From: Serratia liquefaciens ATCC 27592
GTDB taxonomy: Bacteria; Pseudomonadota; Gammaproteobacteria; Enterobacterales; Enterobacteriaceae
Reading direction: 5' to 3'
Assembly (NCBI RefSeq): GCF_000422085.1
Contig: NC_021741.1
Span: 496,001 to 560,000, forward strand
Length of the DNA stretch: 64,000 nucleotides
Part shown: positions 42,239 through 51,928 of the stretch, one piece after another
Position numbering within the stretch: position 1 is the stretch's first letter
Layout of the letters: the number at the start of each line of letters is the position of its first letter
Position numbers and translations under genes: made by a program
The notes under the pieces: model-generated
Databases searched by the model: none
Told to the model about the DNA's origin: nothing
The model's input: the letters and a program-made list of their open reading frames with translations, nothing else

Positions 42239-43033
42239 ATGTTAACCAACCCTTTCAAACAGGCGTTGCAGGAAAAACGCCCGCAGATTGGCCTGTGGCT
42301 GGGGCTGTGCAGCAGCTACAGCGCAGAAATGCTGGCCGGGGCCGGTTTCGACTGGCTGCTGATCGACGGCGAACACGCGCCCAACAACGTACAAACGGTA
42401 TTGGGCCAGCTGCAGGCCATCGCGCCTTATCCGAGTCATCCGGTGGTGCGTCCGGCATGGAATGATCCGGTGATGATCAAGCAACTGTTGGACGTCGGTG
42501 CGCAGACGCTGCTGATCCCGATGATCCAGAACGCAGAACAGGCGTGTGACGCGGTGCGAGCCACCCGTTATCCGCCGCATGGCATACGCGGCGTTGGCAG
42601 TGCGCTGGCTCGTGCTTCCCGCTGGAACAGGGTGCCGAATTACCTGCAACAGGCCGACGCGCAGATGTGCGTACTGGTGCAAATAGAAACCCGTGAGGCG
42701 GTGAAAAACCTGGATGCCATCCTGCAGGTGGAGGGGGTCGACGGGGTATTTATCGGCCCGGCGGATCTCAGTGCCGACATGGGTTTTTCCGGCAATCCAC
42801 AGCAGCCGGAAGTGCAGCGCACCATCGACGACGCTATAGCGCGCATCAGCGCCGCCGGTAAGGCAGCAGGCATTCTGACGGCCAACCCGGAACTGGCGCA
42901 GCACTATCTGGCGTCCGGCGCGCTGTTTGTCGCAGTAGGGGTGGATACCACCCTGCTGTCGCGAGCGGCGGAATCTTTGGCCAGCCGCTTTAAACAAGAG
43001 CGGCCGCCCGTACAGTCCCCGAGCGTTTATTAG
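42239..43033 (+). CDS. hpaI: 4-hydroxy-2-oxo-heptane-1,7-dioate aldolase
   Basis: This class II pyruvate aldolase of 264 residues splits HpaH product into pyruvate and succinate semialdehyde. It has [47 protein letters not shown] and the metal/substrate residues in [14 protein letters not shown] and [18 protein letters not shown] six bases before the ATG at 42239 favours that start over the ATG at 42227. It is nearly identical in layout to E. coli HpaI. Confidence 0.95.
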   Translation: MLTNPFKQALQEKRPQIGLWLGLCSSYSAEMLAGAGFDWLLIDGEHAPNNVQTVLGQLQAIAPYPSHPVVRPAWNDPVMIKQLLDVGAQTLLIPMIQNAEQACDAVRATRYPPHGIRGVGSALARASRWNRVPNYLQQADAQMCVLVQIETREAVKNLDAILQVEGVDGVFIGPADLSADMGFSGNPQQPEVQRTIDDAIARISAAGKAAGILTANPELAQHYLASGALFVAVGVDTTLLSRAAESLASRFKQERPPVQSPSVY

Positions 43034-43063
43034 GTTGCAGGCCGCCATCTTATTGGAGACACC

Positions 43064-44434
43064 ATGAGCAACGTCGATTCGCTGCCGCCGGTCAACCCGG
43101 CGCAGCAACATAAAGCGTTAACCGCCGCCGAGCAATCGGTGATTAAAAAGTTATTTCGGCGACTGATTATTTTCCTGTTTGTGCTGTTTGTTTTCTCTTT
43201 CCTCGACCGCATCAACATCGGTTTCGCCGGGCTGACGATGGGCAAGGATCTCGGCCTGAGCTCGACCATGTTCGGCCTGGCGGCAACCTTGTTCTACGTC
43301 ACCTATGTGATCTTCGGCATTCCGAGCAATATCATGCTGGGGATCGTCGGCGCGCGCCGCTGGATCGCCACCATCATGGTGCTGTGGGGCATCGCCTCGA
43401 CCTGCACGCTGTTCGCCACCGGGCCGACCAGCCTGTACCTATTGCGGATGATCGTAGGTATTACCGAGGCCGGTTTTCTGCCGGGGATTCTGGTGTATCT
43501 CACCTATTGGTTCCCGGCTTTTTACCGCGCTCGCGCCAACGCGCTGTTTATGATCGCCATGCCGGTAACCATGGCGATTGGCTCGCTGGTGTCCGGCTAT
43601 ATTCTGGCGCTGGACGGGCTGATGAACCTCAAAGGGTGGCAATGGCTGTTCCTGTTGGAGGGCATTCCTTCGGTGCTGTTGGGCGTGGTGGTGTGGTTCT
43701 ACCTCGACGATACTCCAGCCAAGGCCAAATGGCTGACCGACGAGGAAAAGGCCAGTCTGAAGGCGATGATGGAGGCGGACAAACTGCAACTGGTGCAGCC
43801 CAATGGGCCGGGCAGCCATCGGGCATTGCAACAGCGCAGCCTGTGGCGGGAAATTTTCACCCCGATCGTGCTGATGTATACCCTGGCTTATTTCTGTCTG
43901 ACCAACACCCTGAGCGCCATCAATATCTGGACGCCGCAGATCCTGCAGAGCTTCAACCAGAGCAGTAGCAACATTGTGATCGGTATTCTGGCGGCGATCC
44001 CGCAAGTCTGTACCATCGCCGGCATGGTGTGGTGGAGTAAGAGATCGGATCGGCTGCAAGAGCGCAAACACCACACCGCGCTGCCGTACCTGTTTGCCGC
44101 TGCCGGTTGGCTGCTGGCGTCGGCCACCGATCACAGCATGATCCAGCTGCTGGGGATCGTGATGGCGTCGGTGGGGTCGTTCACGGCGATGGCGATCTTC
44201 TGGACTACGCCGGATCAGTCCATCAGCCTCGAGGCGAGGGCGATTGGGATCGCGGTGATCAATGCCACCGGCAATATCGGATCGGCGGTCAGCCCGGTAT
44301 TGATCGGCTGGTTTAAGGATCTGACCGGCAGCTTTAACTCTGGGCTGTATTTCGTTTCGGCGTTGTTGATCATCGGTGCCGTGATCGTGTGGCGGATCCC
44401 GATGCAGGGCTCGCGTCCCCGGGCCACGCCATAA
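43064..44434 (+). CDS. hpaX: 4-hydroxyphenylacetate permease (MFS)
   Basis: This 456-residue major facilitator of the anion:cation symporter group has about 12 membrane segments and the signature FSFLDRINIGFAGLTMGKDLGLS after the first. WKTP-type regions include GFLPGILVYLTYWFPAFYRARANALF. It matches the position and family of E. coli HpaX, which takes up 4-hydroxyphenylacetate. It ends inside a long inverted repeat (44431-44574) that separates it from hpaA. Confidence 0.93.
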   Translation: MSNVDSLPPVNPAQQHKALTAAEQSVIKKLFRRLIIFLFVLFVFSFLDRINIGFAGLTMGKDLGLSSTMFGLAATLFYVTYVIFGIPSNIMLGIVGARRWIATIMVLWGIASTCTLFATGPTSLYLLRMIVGITEAGFLPGILVYLTYWFPAFYRARANALFMIAMPVTMAIGSLVSGYILALDGLMNLKGWQWLFLLEGIPSVLLGVVVWFYLDDTPAKAKWLTDEEKASLKAMMEADKLQLVQPNGPGSHRALQQRSLWREIFTPIVLMYTLAYFCLTNTLSAINIWTPQILQSFNQSSSNIVIGILAAIPQVCTIAGMVWWSKRSDRLQERKHHTALPYLFAAAGWLLASATDHSMIQLLGIVMASVGSFTAMAIFWTTPDQSISLEARAIGIAVINATGNIGSAVSPVLIGWFKDLTGSFNSGLYFVSALLIIGAVIVWRIPMQGSRPRATP

Positions 44435-44574
44435 GCCTGATATTAGGCTATTTTACTTGCCATTTTGGCCTAGGGCAGTGCTCGGACCCCTTACGTACTG
44501 CGTGTACGCTCGGGTTGCTGCGCGCTGTCCATGGCCAAACTGCCTGCGACAATGACGCCTAATAAAAGGCTTAT
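44431..44574. repeat. Long imperfect inverted repeat between hpaX and hpaA
   Basis: The ends ATAAGCC (44431-44437) and GGCTTAT (44568-44574) are complementary, as are ATTAGGC (44442) and GCCTAAT (44557) and, further in, TTTGGCC and GGCCAAA. The centre is CGTAC...GTACG. The whole 144 bp can fold into one interrupted stem, and it contains the hpaX stop codon. It is not ERIC; it may be another dispersed enterobacterial repeat. Confidence 0.7.
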
Positions 44575-44591
44575 CACGGATCTCATCGCTG

Positions 44592-45500
44592 ATGGAGGAT
44601 GATGTGCAGAAAAGTACCGGTTTTATCGCCAATATCGATATCTGCAAAGAGTACGATGCGCGTTACGCCACCGACGAAGTGCACTATGAAACCTTCGCCG
44701 GACTGGCGGCGTTTTTTGGCCGCGATATGCAGGTGCATTGGCACGATCGGTTTTTCCAGATGCATTTTCTGGAGACCGGCAAGATAGAGCTGCAGCTGGA
44801 CAGCCAGCACTATTCGGTGCAGGCACCGCTGTTCATCCTGACGCCGCCCTCGGTACCCCATGCGTTTTTCACCGAACCGGACAGCGACGGCCACGTGCTG
44901 ACGGTACGCCAGGAGCTGATTTGGCCTTTGCTGGAGCGCCTCTACCCTGGCAGCAATCTGGCGTTGGACATGCCGGGCATTTGCCTTTCACTGGCGGATG
45001 CACCGCAGGAATTGACCGCGCTTAGCCATTACTGGGCGCTGATCCGGCGTGAGTTCAGCCAGAGGTTAGTGGGCCGCGAACAGACGCTGGTGCTGTTGGC
45101 GCAGGCGGTGTTTACCCTGCTGTTGCGCAATACCACGCTGGAGGATACCGCCACCAGCGGCGTGCGGGGTGAGCTGAAGCTGTTCCAGCGTTTCAACAAG
45201 ATGGTCGATGAGCGTTTTCGCGATCACCTGGCGGTGCCGGACTATGCTCAGGCGCTCGGCGTCACCGAATCGCGGCTCAACGATTTGTGCCGACGGTTTG
45301 CCAATCAGCCCCCCAAACGTTTGATCTTCGATCGCCTGCTGCGCGAAGCCAAGCGCATGCTGCTATTCAGCGCCTGTACGGTGCATGAAACCGCCTATAG
45401 CCTGGGCTTTAAGGATCCGGCCTATTTCGCGCGTTTCTTCAATCGTCTGGAAGGCTGTTCACCCTCGACCTACCGCGCCGCGCAGCATCCCCTTTCATAA
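44592..45500 (+). CDS. hpaA: AraC-family activator HpaA
   Basis: This 302-residue regulator has a cupin-like sensor (VHWHDRFFQMHFLETGKIELQL, LTPPSVPHAFFTE) and C-terminal AraC domain (DYAQALGVTESRLNDLCRRF, VHETAYSLGFKDPAYFARFF). It corresponds to E. coli HpaA, which activates hpaBC in response to 4-hydroxyphenylacetate. The start is uncertain: ATG at 44592 has little upstream signal, while GGAGG at 44594 could serve the GTG at 44604. It lies directly upstream of hpaB on the same strand. Confidence 0.93.
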   Translation: MEDDVQKSTGFIANIDICKEYDARYATDEVHYETFAGLAAFFGRDMQVHWHDRFFQMHFLETGKIELQLDSQHYSVQAPLFILTPPSVPHAFFTEPDSDGHVLTVRQELIWPLLERLYPGSNLALDMPGICLSLADAPQELTALSHYWALIRREFSQRLVGREQTLVLLAQAVFTLLLRNTTLEDTATSGVRGELKLFQRFNKMVDERFRDHLAVPDYAQALGVTESRLNDLCRRFANQPPKRLIFDRLLREAKRMLLFSACTVHETAYSLGFKDPAYFARFFNRLEGCSPSTYRAAQHPLS

Positions 45501-45692
45501 CGGCGGAACACTGTCTGGATCACAATTCGCGGCGATTGCGGCCAACCCGCCTGAAAAGTACCGGCGTTTGCCGCAAAAGTCTCTTCTCGAAACCGGCCCT
45601 GGAAGCTTCAATTAAGCAACCAAAAGAAAACATTATTTTAACAAGCGACCGAATCCACGGTCTGCACTATGCCGATTACGAGGAAGACTTAA

Positions 45693-47255
45693 ATGAAACC
45701 TGAAGACTTTCGTGCTGACAACAAACGCCCGTTCACCGGTGCCGAATACCTGAAAAGTTTGCAGGACGGCCGTGAGATTTATATCTACGGCGAACGAGTG
45801 AAAGATGTCACCACTCACCCGGCATTCCGTAATGCAGCGGCTTCGGTCGGTCAACTGTACGACGCGCTGCACGATCCGGTCAGCCAGGATCGCCTGTGCT
45901 GGAACACCGATACCGGCAACGGCGGTTACACTCACAAATTCTTCCGCTACGCCCGCAGCCCGGAAGAGATGCGTCAGCAGCGTGATGCTATCGCCGACTG
46001 GTCGCGCCAGAGTTACGGTTGGATGGGGCGCACCCCGGACTACAAAGCAGCCTTCGGGTGTGCGCTGGGGGCTTATCCCGAGTTTTATGGTCAGTTCGCC
46101 GATAACGCGCGCCACTGGTACAAACGCATTCAGGAAACCGGCCTGTACTTTAACCACGCTATCGTTAACCCACCGATTGACCGCCACAAGCCGGTCAACG
46201 AAGTGAAAGACGTTTACATTCAGGTGGAGAAAGAGACCGACGCGGGCATTATCGTCAGCGGGGCCAAGGTGGTGGCAACCAACTCGGCGCTGACCCACTA
46301 TAACTTTATCGGTTTTGGTTCTGCCCAGGTGATGGGGGATAACCCGGACTTCGCGTTGATGTTTGTGGCGCCGATGGATGCCGAAGGGGTGAAGCTGATT
46401 TCTCGCGCCTCTTATGAGCTGGTGGCGGGCGCAACGGGATCCCCGTTCGATTATCCGCTTTCGAGCCGTTTCGATGAGAACGATGCGATCCTGATTATGG
46501 ATCATGTGCTGATCCCGTGGGAAAACGTGCTGATCTACCGCGATTTCGATCGTTGTCGTCGCTGGAGTACGCAAGGGGGCTTCGCTCGTCTGTTCCCGCT
46601 GCAGGCCTGTGTGCGCCTGGCGGTGAAGATGGACTTTATCACCGCGCTGCTGCAAAAAAGCCTGTCCTGTACCGGCGTGCTGGAGTTCCGTGGCGTACAG
46701 GCCGATCTTGGCGAAGTAGTGGCCTGGCGCAATATGTTCTGGTCACTGAGCGATGCGATGTGCGCCGAGGCCACCCAATGGGAAAACGGCGCTTATCTGC
46801 CGGATTCCACCGCGATGCAAACTTACCGCGTGATGGCACCAATGGCCTACACCAAGGTGAAGCACATTATCGAAAAGAACGTCACCAGCGGTTTGATTTA
46901 TCTGCCGTCCAGCGTGCGCGACATGAATAACCCGGAGATCGATAAATACCTGGCGCGTTACGTGCGCGGATCCGACGGTATGGATCACGTTGAACGCATC
47001 AAGATCCTCAAGCTGATGTGGGATGCGATCGGCAGCGAATTCGGCGGTCGCCACGAGCTGTATGAGATCAACTACGCCGGCAGCCAGGATGAGATCCGCC
47101 TGCAGTGTCTGCGCAACGCACAGGGATCCGGCGCCATGAACCAGATGATGGAGATGGTCGACAAATGCCTGTCCGACTACGACCAGCACGGTTGGAAAGT
47201 GCCGCATCTGCATAATAATGGTGACATTAATCAGCTGGATAACTTGCTCAAGTGA
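45693..47255 (+). CDS. hpaB: 4-hydroxyphenylacetate 3-monooxygenase, oxygenase component
   Basis: This 520-residue FADH2-using oxygenase adds an ortho hydroxyl to 4-hydroxyphenylacetate to give homoprotocatechuate. It has the same length and sequence style as E. coli HpaB: MKPEDFRADNKRPFTGAEYL, NGGYTHKFFRYARSPEEM, VSGAKVVATNSALTHYNF and AGATGSPFDYPLSSRFDEND. GAGGAAG precedes the ATG. It forms a pair with hpaC and supplies the substrate of HpaD. Confidence 0.96.
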   Translation: MKPEDFRADNKRPFTGAEYLKSLQDGREIYIYGERVKDVTTHPAFRNAAASVGQLYDALHDPVSQDRLCWNTDTGNGGYTHKFFRYARSPEEMRQQRDAIADWSRQSYGWMGRTPDYKAAFGCALGAYPEFYGQFADNARHWYKRIQETGLYFNHAIVNPPIDRHKPVNEVKDVYIQVEKETDAGIIVSGAKVVATNSALTHYNFIGFGSAQVMGDNPDFALMFVAPMDAEGVKLISRASYELVAGATGSPFDYPLSSRFDENDAILIMDHVLIPWENVLIYRDFDRCRRWSTQGGFARLFPLQACVRLAVKMDFITALLQKSLSCTGVLEFRGVQADLGEVVAWRNMFWSLSDAMCAEATQWENGAYLPDSTAMQTYRVMAPMAYTKVKHIIEKNVTSGLIYLPSSVRDMNNPEIDKYLARYVRGSDGMDHVERIKILKLMWDAIGSEFGGRHELYEINYAGSQDEIRLQCLRNAQGSGAMNQMMEMVDKCLSDYDQHGWKVPHLHNNGDINQLDNLLK

Positions 47256-47272
47256 TCCTGAAGGAGGGGTGT

Positions 47273-47788
47273 ATGTCTCAGGAAAATGAACACCGTTTGC
47301 TGTTTCGCGACGCGATGGCCAGCCTGTCCGCCGCGGTGAATATCGTCACTACCGACGGTCCTGCGGGGCGCTGCGGCATTACCGCCACCGCCGTGTGCTC
47401 GGTGACCGATACGCCGCCGACGCTGCTGGTTTGCATTAACCGCAACAGCGCGATGAACCCAGTTTTCCAGGCGAATCAGCGTCTGTGCGTTAACGTGTTG
47501 AATCATGAGCAGGAGCTGATGGCGCGCCACTTCGCCGGTATGACCGAACTCAGCATGGAGGATCGTTTCCGTCTGGAGGAGTGGCAAAACGGCGCACTGA
47601 ATCAGCCGGTGCTGCGTAACACGCTGGCCAGTCTGGAAGGGGAAATCGAGCAGATCCAGAGCATTGGCACCCATCAGGTTTATCTGGTGCAGATCCGCCA
47701 GATCCGGGTGAGTGCGGGCGGTAACGGCCTGATCTACTTCAAACGCAACTTCCATCCGGTGATGCACAAGATGGCGGCGTTAGTCTGA
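47273..47788 (+). CDS. hpaC: 4-hydroxyphenylacetate 3-monooxygenase, flavin reductase component
   Basis: This 171-residue NADH:flavin reductase supplies FADH2 to HpaB. Family marks are FRDAMASLSAAVNIVTTDGPAGRCGITATAVCSVTDTPP and CINRNSAMNPVF. GAAGGAGG seven bases upstream sets the ATG at 47273. It starts 17 bp after hpaB and is followed by a hairpin. Confidence 0.95.
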   Translation: MSQENEHRLLFRDAMASLSAAVNIVTTDGPAGRCGITATAVCSVTDTPPTLLVCINRNSAMNPVFQANQRLCVNVLNHEQELMARHFAGMTELSMEDRFRLEEWQNGALNQPVLRNTLASLEGEIEQIQSIGTHQVYLVQIRQIRVSAGGNGLIYFKRNFHPVMHKMAALV

Positions 47789-47795
47789 AAACGGC

Positions 47796-47816
47796 GGGGC
47801 GCATGGGCTGCGCCCC
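47796..47816 (+). terminator. Hairpin after hpaC
   Basis: GGGGCGCA / TGCGCCCC stem with a 5-base loop, seven bases after the hpaC stop and ten before the stop of convergent ampH. It is probably bidirectional; there is no long T-run. Confidence 0.7.
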
Positions 47817-47825
47817 GTTACGGCA

Positions 47826-48968
47826 TTAGCTTTTGTTGGTCGCCAACTCGGCGACCAGCCGGTTAACCGGATCGCTCATGTTGGTGAATTTACTCAGTTC
47901 CGAGCGGGTTACCACCACAAATACCCCAACGTTTTTCTGCGGGATCATCGCCATATAGGTGATAAAGCCACCGCCACCGCCGGTTTTCTGAATAATCCCC
48001 GGCAGTTCGCCGTTCGGCGCCATATACACCCATCCCAATCCCAGGGCGCTGGCTTCACCCGGCACATCCATCCCTTTGAGCGAAACCAGATCGTTACGCT
48101 GGAAGTACATGGTCTGCTCGCTGGCCGCGGTTGATTTGCGTGGGCCGGAGACGTTGGAAGTGAGGAACTGTTGCATCCAGCGCTGCATATCGCGTGGGGT
48201 AGAGTAAACGCCGCCGCTGCCGGCCGCGGCCGTGGTATCGCGGCAGGCGCTGGGGCCGGCTGAGGCAACCATCAGCCGTGAGCACTGCTCGGCACTGGGG
48301 GTCAGGGTGGTGTCGACCATACCGAGCGGCGCGGTGATTTTTTCTTTCAGCAGGGCGCTGTAAGGTTTACCCGCCGCTCGTGACAGCGCATCTGCCAGCA
48401 GGTCATACGCCAGGTTGGAATAAGAGGCACGTACGCCCGGCGGTACCGTCACGTTGGCATGCTCCAGCCACTGCCAGCGCTGTGCTTTGGTCGGCCAGGT
48501 GAACACCGGCGTTTTAGGCGGTTTCTTGCCCGGTTGCTCACGCGGCAGTGCGCTGGTGTGGGTGGCCAGGTTCAGCAAGGTGATCGGCTGGCGAGCGTTA
48601 TAAGCCGGTACGTAGGCACCGGACGGGGCGTATTTGCGCAGCGGATCGGTGAGTTTGACCCGGCCTTCCGCCGCCATTTTTACCATCACTTCGCTGGTCA
48701 TCAGCTTGGTGATCGAGGCGATGCGGATCAGGGAATCCGGGCGCGGACGCAGGTTGTTACCGGGTTTGGTGTCGCCAAAACTGCGGTTAACCACCTGATT
48801 GCCGTCGATCACCACCAGCGCCATGCCGGTGGCGCCGCTGTTGTAGAAAATGTGCTCGGCATATTGGTCGACGATTTGCGAAGCCAGCTGCGGGGCGGCG
48901 GCCTGCGCGGCCAGCGGCGCGGCACACAGGCTCAGCGCCAGCAATGAAGCGGAGAAAGAGTTCTTCAA
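47826..48968 (-). CDS. ampH: AmpH-like D,D-carboxypeptidase/endopeptidase (class C beta-lactamase fold)
   Basis: This 380-residue periplasmic peptidoglycan hydrolase is close to E. coli AmpH (385 residues), which trims muropeptides and binds beta-lactams. It has a signal peptide to about residue 24, the serine motif IASITKLMTSE (SxxK), SYSNLAYDLLADA (YxN) and the KTG box IQKTGGGGGFITYMAMIPQKN. The start must be TTG (48968): an in-frame stop lies nine bases upstream and the next Met falls after the signal peptide. An ERIC element lies 40 bp upstream. Confidence 0.92.
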   Translation of the reverse strand: MKNSFSASLLALSLCAAPLAAQAAAPQLASQIVDQYAEHIFYNSGATGMALVVIDGNQVVNRSFGDTKPGNNLRPRPDSLIRIASITKLMTSEVMVKMAAEGRVKLTDPLRKYAPSGAYVPAYNARQPITLLNLATHTSALPREQPGKKPPKTPVFTWPTKAQRWQWLEHANVTVPPGVRASYSNLAYDLLADALSRAAGKPYSALLKEKITAPLGMVDTTLTPSAEQCSRLMVASAGPSACRDTTAAAGSGGVYSTPRDMQRWMQQFLTSNVSGPRKSTAASEQTMYFQRNDLVSLKGMDVPGEASALGLGWVYMAPNGELPGIIQKTGGGGGFITYMAMIPQKNVGVFVVVTRSELSKFTNMSDPVNRLVAELATNKS

Positions 48969-49007
48969 CGATGGTTATCCATTTTAAAAGGCAGCAGTGA
49001 AAGGGCC

Positions 49008-49192
49008 TATACCCGTCGTCTTTCAAGCCGCAGCGTTCAAATCCGTTTCCGACAGATTTGTCACTCATCCCAGTTACTGTAGGGGGCGAATATATTCGCC
49101 CCGATTAATGCGGGCGCAGCATGCGGCGCCTCTACAAAAGCTGGGGATGAGCGATCAGGTCGCCTAGCTGCAACTTGAAAGCCATAGGGTGC
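49008..49192. repeat. ERIC element carrying a nested 59-bp insertion
   Basis: ERIC ends TACCCGTCGTCTTTCAAG (left) and CTTGAAAGCCATAGGGTGCA (right) enclose 185 bp. Removing the 59-bp insertion at 49078-49136 leaves 126 bp, the usual ERIC size. The insertion sits in the central loop, between the two arms of the CCCAG/CTGGG stem. The rest of the gap to 49295 shows nothing else. Confidence 0.88.
49078..49136. mobile_element. 59-bp nested miniature element
   Basis: The ends TGTAG and CTACA are complementary (TGTAGGGGGCG versus TGTAGAGGCGC on the other strand). Inside is a perfect 20-bp palindrome GGGGCGAATATATTCGCCCC (49083-49102), then a GC-rich second hairpin. It is too short to code and looks like a miniature inverted-repeat insertion. 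Confidence 0.6.
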
Positions 49193-49295
49193 AATGCAAT
49201 ATGCTGTCAGTGTAATGTGCCTGAGCCTTGGCTGCATGTGGAAAAAAGGCGGTTTGAGAAAAAATTTCTCACCGCCCTGATGCCGACCAATCGTC

Positions 49296-50054
49296 CTACT
49301 GCGCGCGGGCGAAAATGGCGATCACTTCGTCCAGATGCGCTTTCATCGCCTTGCGTGCGCCACGCACGTCACGCGCCTCGATAGCGGCCAGAATTTCCCG
49401 GTGTTCCTGCTCGGAACGGTGCGGCATGTCATCCGGCGTATAGTGACGTTGAAGTACGCGGAACATGCTGCCGTAGCGGTGGCCGAGCAGGTGGCCGATG
49501 ATAAAGGCATAAGCTGGGTTGCCGCTGGCCTGGGCGATGCGGATATGGAACAGCCGATCGCCGGGATGGGTGGCCGATCCCGCGCGGTTATCACGGCAGT
49601 TTTGCTCGTAGGCCTCACGGATGCCCGCCAGTTCCTGATCGGTGGCGTGCCGTGCCGCCAGTGCCGCCGTTTCGGGTTCGATCAACAGGCGGGTTTGCAG
49701 CAGTGAGAACGGCGGCAGCTCGGCGTTAAAATCCAGCTCGATATTCAATTCATCATCGATTTCCGCCCACTGATCCCGGCCGGCCTGGGCCATCACCGGC
49801 TCTTGCGATGTCATCACCGGCGTTTGCGCCCGGACGATCACCCCGTTGCCGACTTTGACATCCACCAGGCCAATCACTTCCAGCGCGATTAGCGCCTCTC
49901 GAACGGAGGCCCGGCTAACCTGTAACTGCTGGGCCAGATCGCGTTCGGAGGGCAGGCGGCTGCCGGGAGGAAATTCATTGTTATCGATAAGCCGTTTCAA
50001 TTGGTCGGCTATCTGTCTGTAAATACGAGGGTTTTCCAGTCGGGTGATCGGCAT
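49296..50054 (-). CDS. GntR-family (FadR/UxuR-type) regulator
   Basis: This 252-residue repressor-type protein has an N-terminal winged helix (IYRQIADQLKRLIDNNEFPPGSRLPSERDLAQQLQVSRASVREALIALE, about 11-60) and an all-helical FCD effector domain with likely metal ligands (DRLFHIRIAQASGN, SEQEHREILAAI). It is divergent from the L-fucose gene cluster. Paired GGCCTGACC repeats in the gap are plausible operators. A pathway intermediate such as a fuconate-type acid would be the expected effector. Confidence 0.9.
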   Translation of the reverse strand: MPITRLENPRIYRQIADQLKRLIDNNEFPPGSRLPSERDLAQQLQVSRASVREALIALEVIGLVDVKVGNGVIVRAQTPVMTSQEPVMAQAGRDQWAEIDDELNIELDFNAELPPFSLLQTRLLIEPETAALAARHATDQELAGIREAYEQNCRDNRAGSATHPGDRLFHIRIAQASGNPAYAFIIGHLLGHRYGSMFRVLQRHYTPDDMPHRSEQEHREILAAIEARDVRGARKAMKAHLDEVIAIFARAQ

Positions 50055-50222
50055 TTTTTACCTTGGCCTTTTCCGTGTTAAGTGATTCAGCGCACAGTTA
50101 TTAGTCAAACCGCTTGAGTAATCGTTATTCAAGTGTAAAAAATTGGTTAATCAAAAAGCTGTTCCAAGTGTATCTCATAACATTCTCACCAAACCATAAC
50201 GCGTAAAGCGTCTTTTGTCATG

Positions 50223-50261
50223 TTAAAGGCCTGACCTTTAATCGCCCTGAGTGGCCTGACC
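50223..50261. promoter_or_regulatory. Tandem GntR-type operators upstream of the fucose operon
   Basis: TTAAAGGCCTGACCTTTAA (50223-50241) has perfect 7-bp arms around CCTGA. A second GGCCTGACC core lies at 50253-50261 within TGGCCTGACCA. The cores are 25 bp apart. They lie 29-67 bp before the first operon gene and fit repression by the divergent GntR-type protein. Confidence 0.6.
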
Positions 50262-50274
50262 ATTAGACCTTTAA

Positions 50275-51030
<756 letters not shown>

Positions 51031-51068
51031 GGCCAGGCGCTTTGGAACATTTTTAGAGTGAGGACATC

Positions 51069-51914
51069 ATGAAACTTTTACGTTACGGCGCACCGGGACA
51101 GGAACGCCCAGGAATATTGGATCCGCACGGGCAGATCCGCGACCTGTCGCAGCATATTGCCGACCTGAGCGGAGATGCGTTGCTGCCGGCGGCCTTGGAC
51201 AAACTGCGTGCACTGGACATCAACCAACTGCCGCGGGTGGAAGGACAACCGCGACTGGGGCCGTGCGTGGGCCACATCGGCAAATTTATCTGCATCGGCC
51301 TCAATTATGCCGACCATGCGGCGGAAACCGGCGCGGCGATCCCCTCCGAGCCGGTAGTGTTCAACAAATGGACCAGCGCGGTGGTCGGGCCGAACGATGA
51401 GGTACAAATCCCGCGTGACTCGCTTAAAACGGACTGGGAAGTGGAGCTGGGCGTGATTATTGGCCAGGGCGGACGCTACATCAGCGAACAGGACGCGATG
51501 CGCCACGTCGCCGGTTACTGCGTGATTAACGACGTTTCGGAGCGTGAATTCCAGATTGAACGCGGCGGTACCTGGGACAAAGGCAAAGGCTGCGACACCT
51601 TTGGCCCCACCGGCCCCTGGCTGGTGACCGCCGACGAAATTGCCGATCCCCATAGCCTGAACCTGTGGCTGGAGGTGGACGGCAAGCGTTATCAGGACGG
51701 CAACACCAGCACCATGATCTTCCGCATTCCGCAAATTATCAGTTACCTGAGCCGTTTTATGAGCCTGCAACCGGGCGATGTGATCTCGACCGGTACGCCA
51801 CCGGGCGTCGGCATGGGGCAGAAACCCACGCCTCTCTACCTGAAAGCCGGACAGACGATGCGGCTGGGTATCGAGGGATTGGGTGAACAGCGTCAAACAA
51901 CCGTACAGGCCTGA
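51069..51914 (+). CDS. FAH-family hydrolase, probable 2,4-diketo-3-deoxy-L-fuconate hydrolase
   Basis: This 281-residue fumarylacetoacetate-hydrolase-fold protein has FICIGLNYADHAAETG, FNKWTSAVVGPND, metal ligands in DWEVELGVIIGQGGRYIS and FMSLQPGDVISTGTPPGVGMG. In this gene set the expected reaction is hydrolysis of the diketo acid to pyruvate and L-lactate. Ureidoglycolate-lyase-like annotations are common for this family but fit the neighbours less well. It shares its stop region with the dehydratase gene. Confidence 0.87.
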   Translation: MKLLRYGAPGQERPGILDPHGQIRDLSQHIADLSGDALLPAALDKLRALDINQLPRVEGQPRLGPCVGHIGKFICIGLNYADHAAETGAAIPSEPVVFNKWTSAVVGPNDEVQIPRDSLKTDWEVELGVIIGQGGRYISEQDAMRHVAGYCVINDVSEREFQIERGGTWDKGKGCDTFGPTGPWLVTADEIADPHSLNLWLEVDGKRYQDGNTSTMIFRIPQIISYLSRFMSLQPGDVISTGTPPGVGMGQKPTPLYLKAGQTMRLGIEGLGEQRQTTVQA

Positions 51915-51928
51915 TGGGGAGCATTGCC

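Noticed and set aside
48787..49068. 93-codon alternative frame at the start of ampH
   Set aside because: It overlaps the ampH signal peptide in another frame, runs into the ERIC element and has no recognisable protein features.
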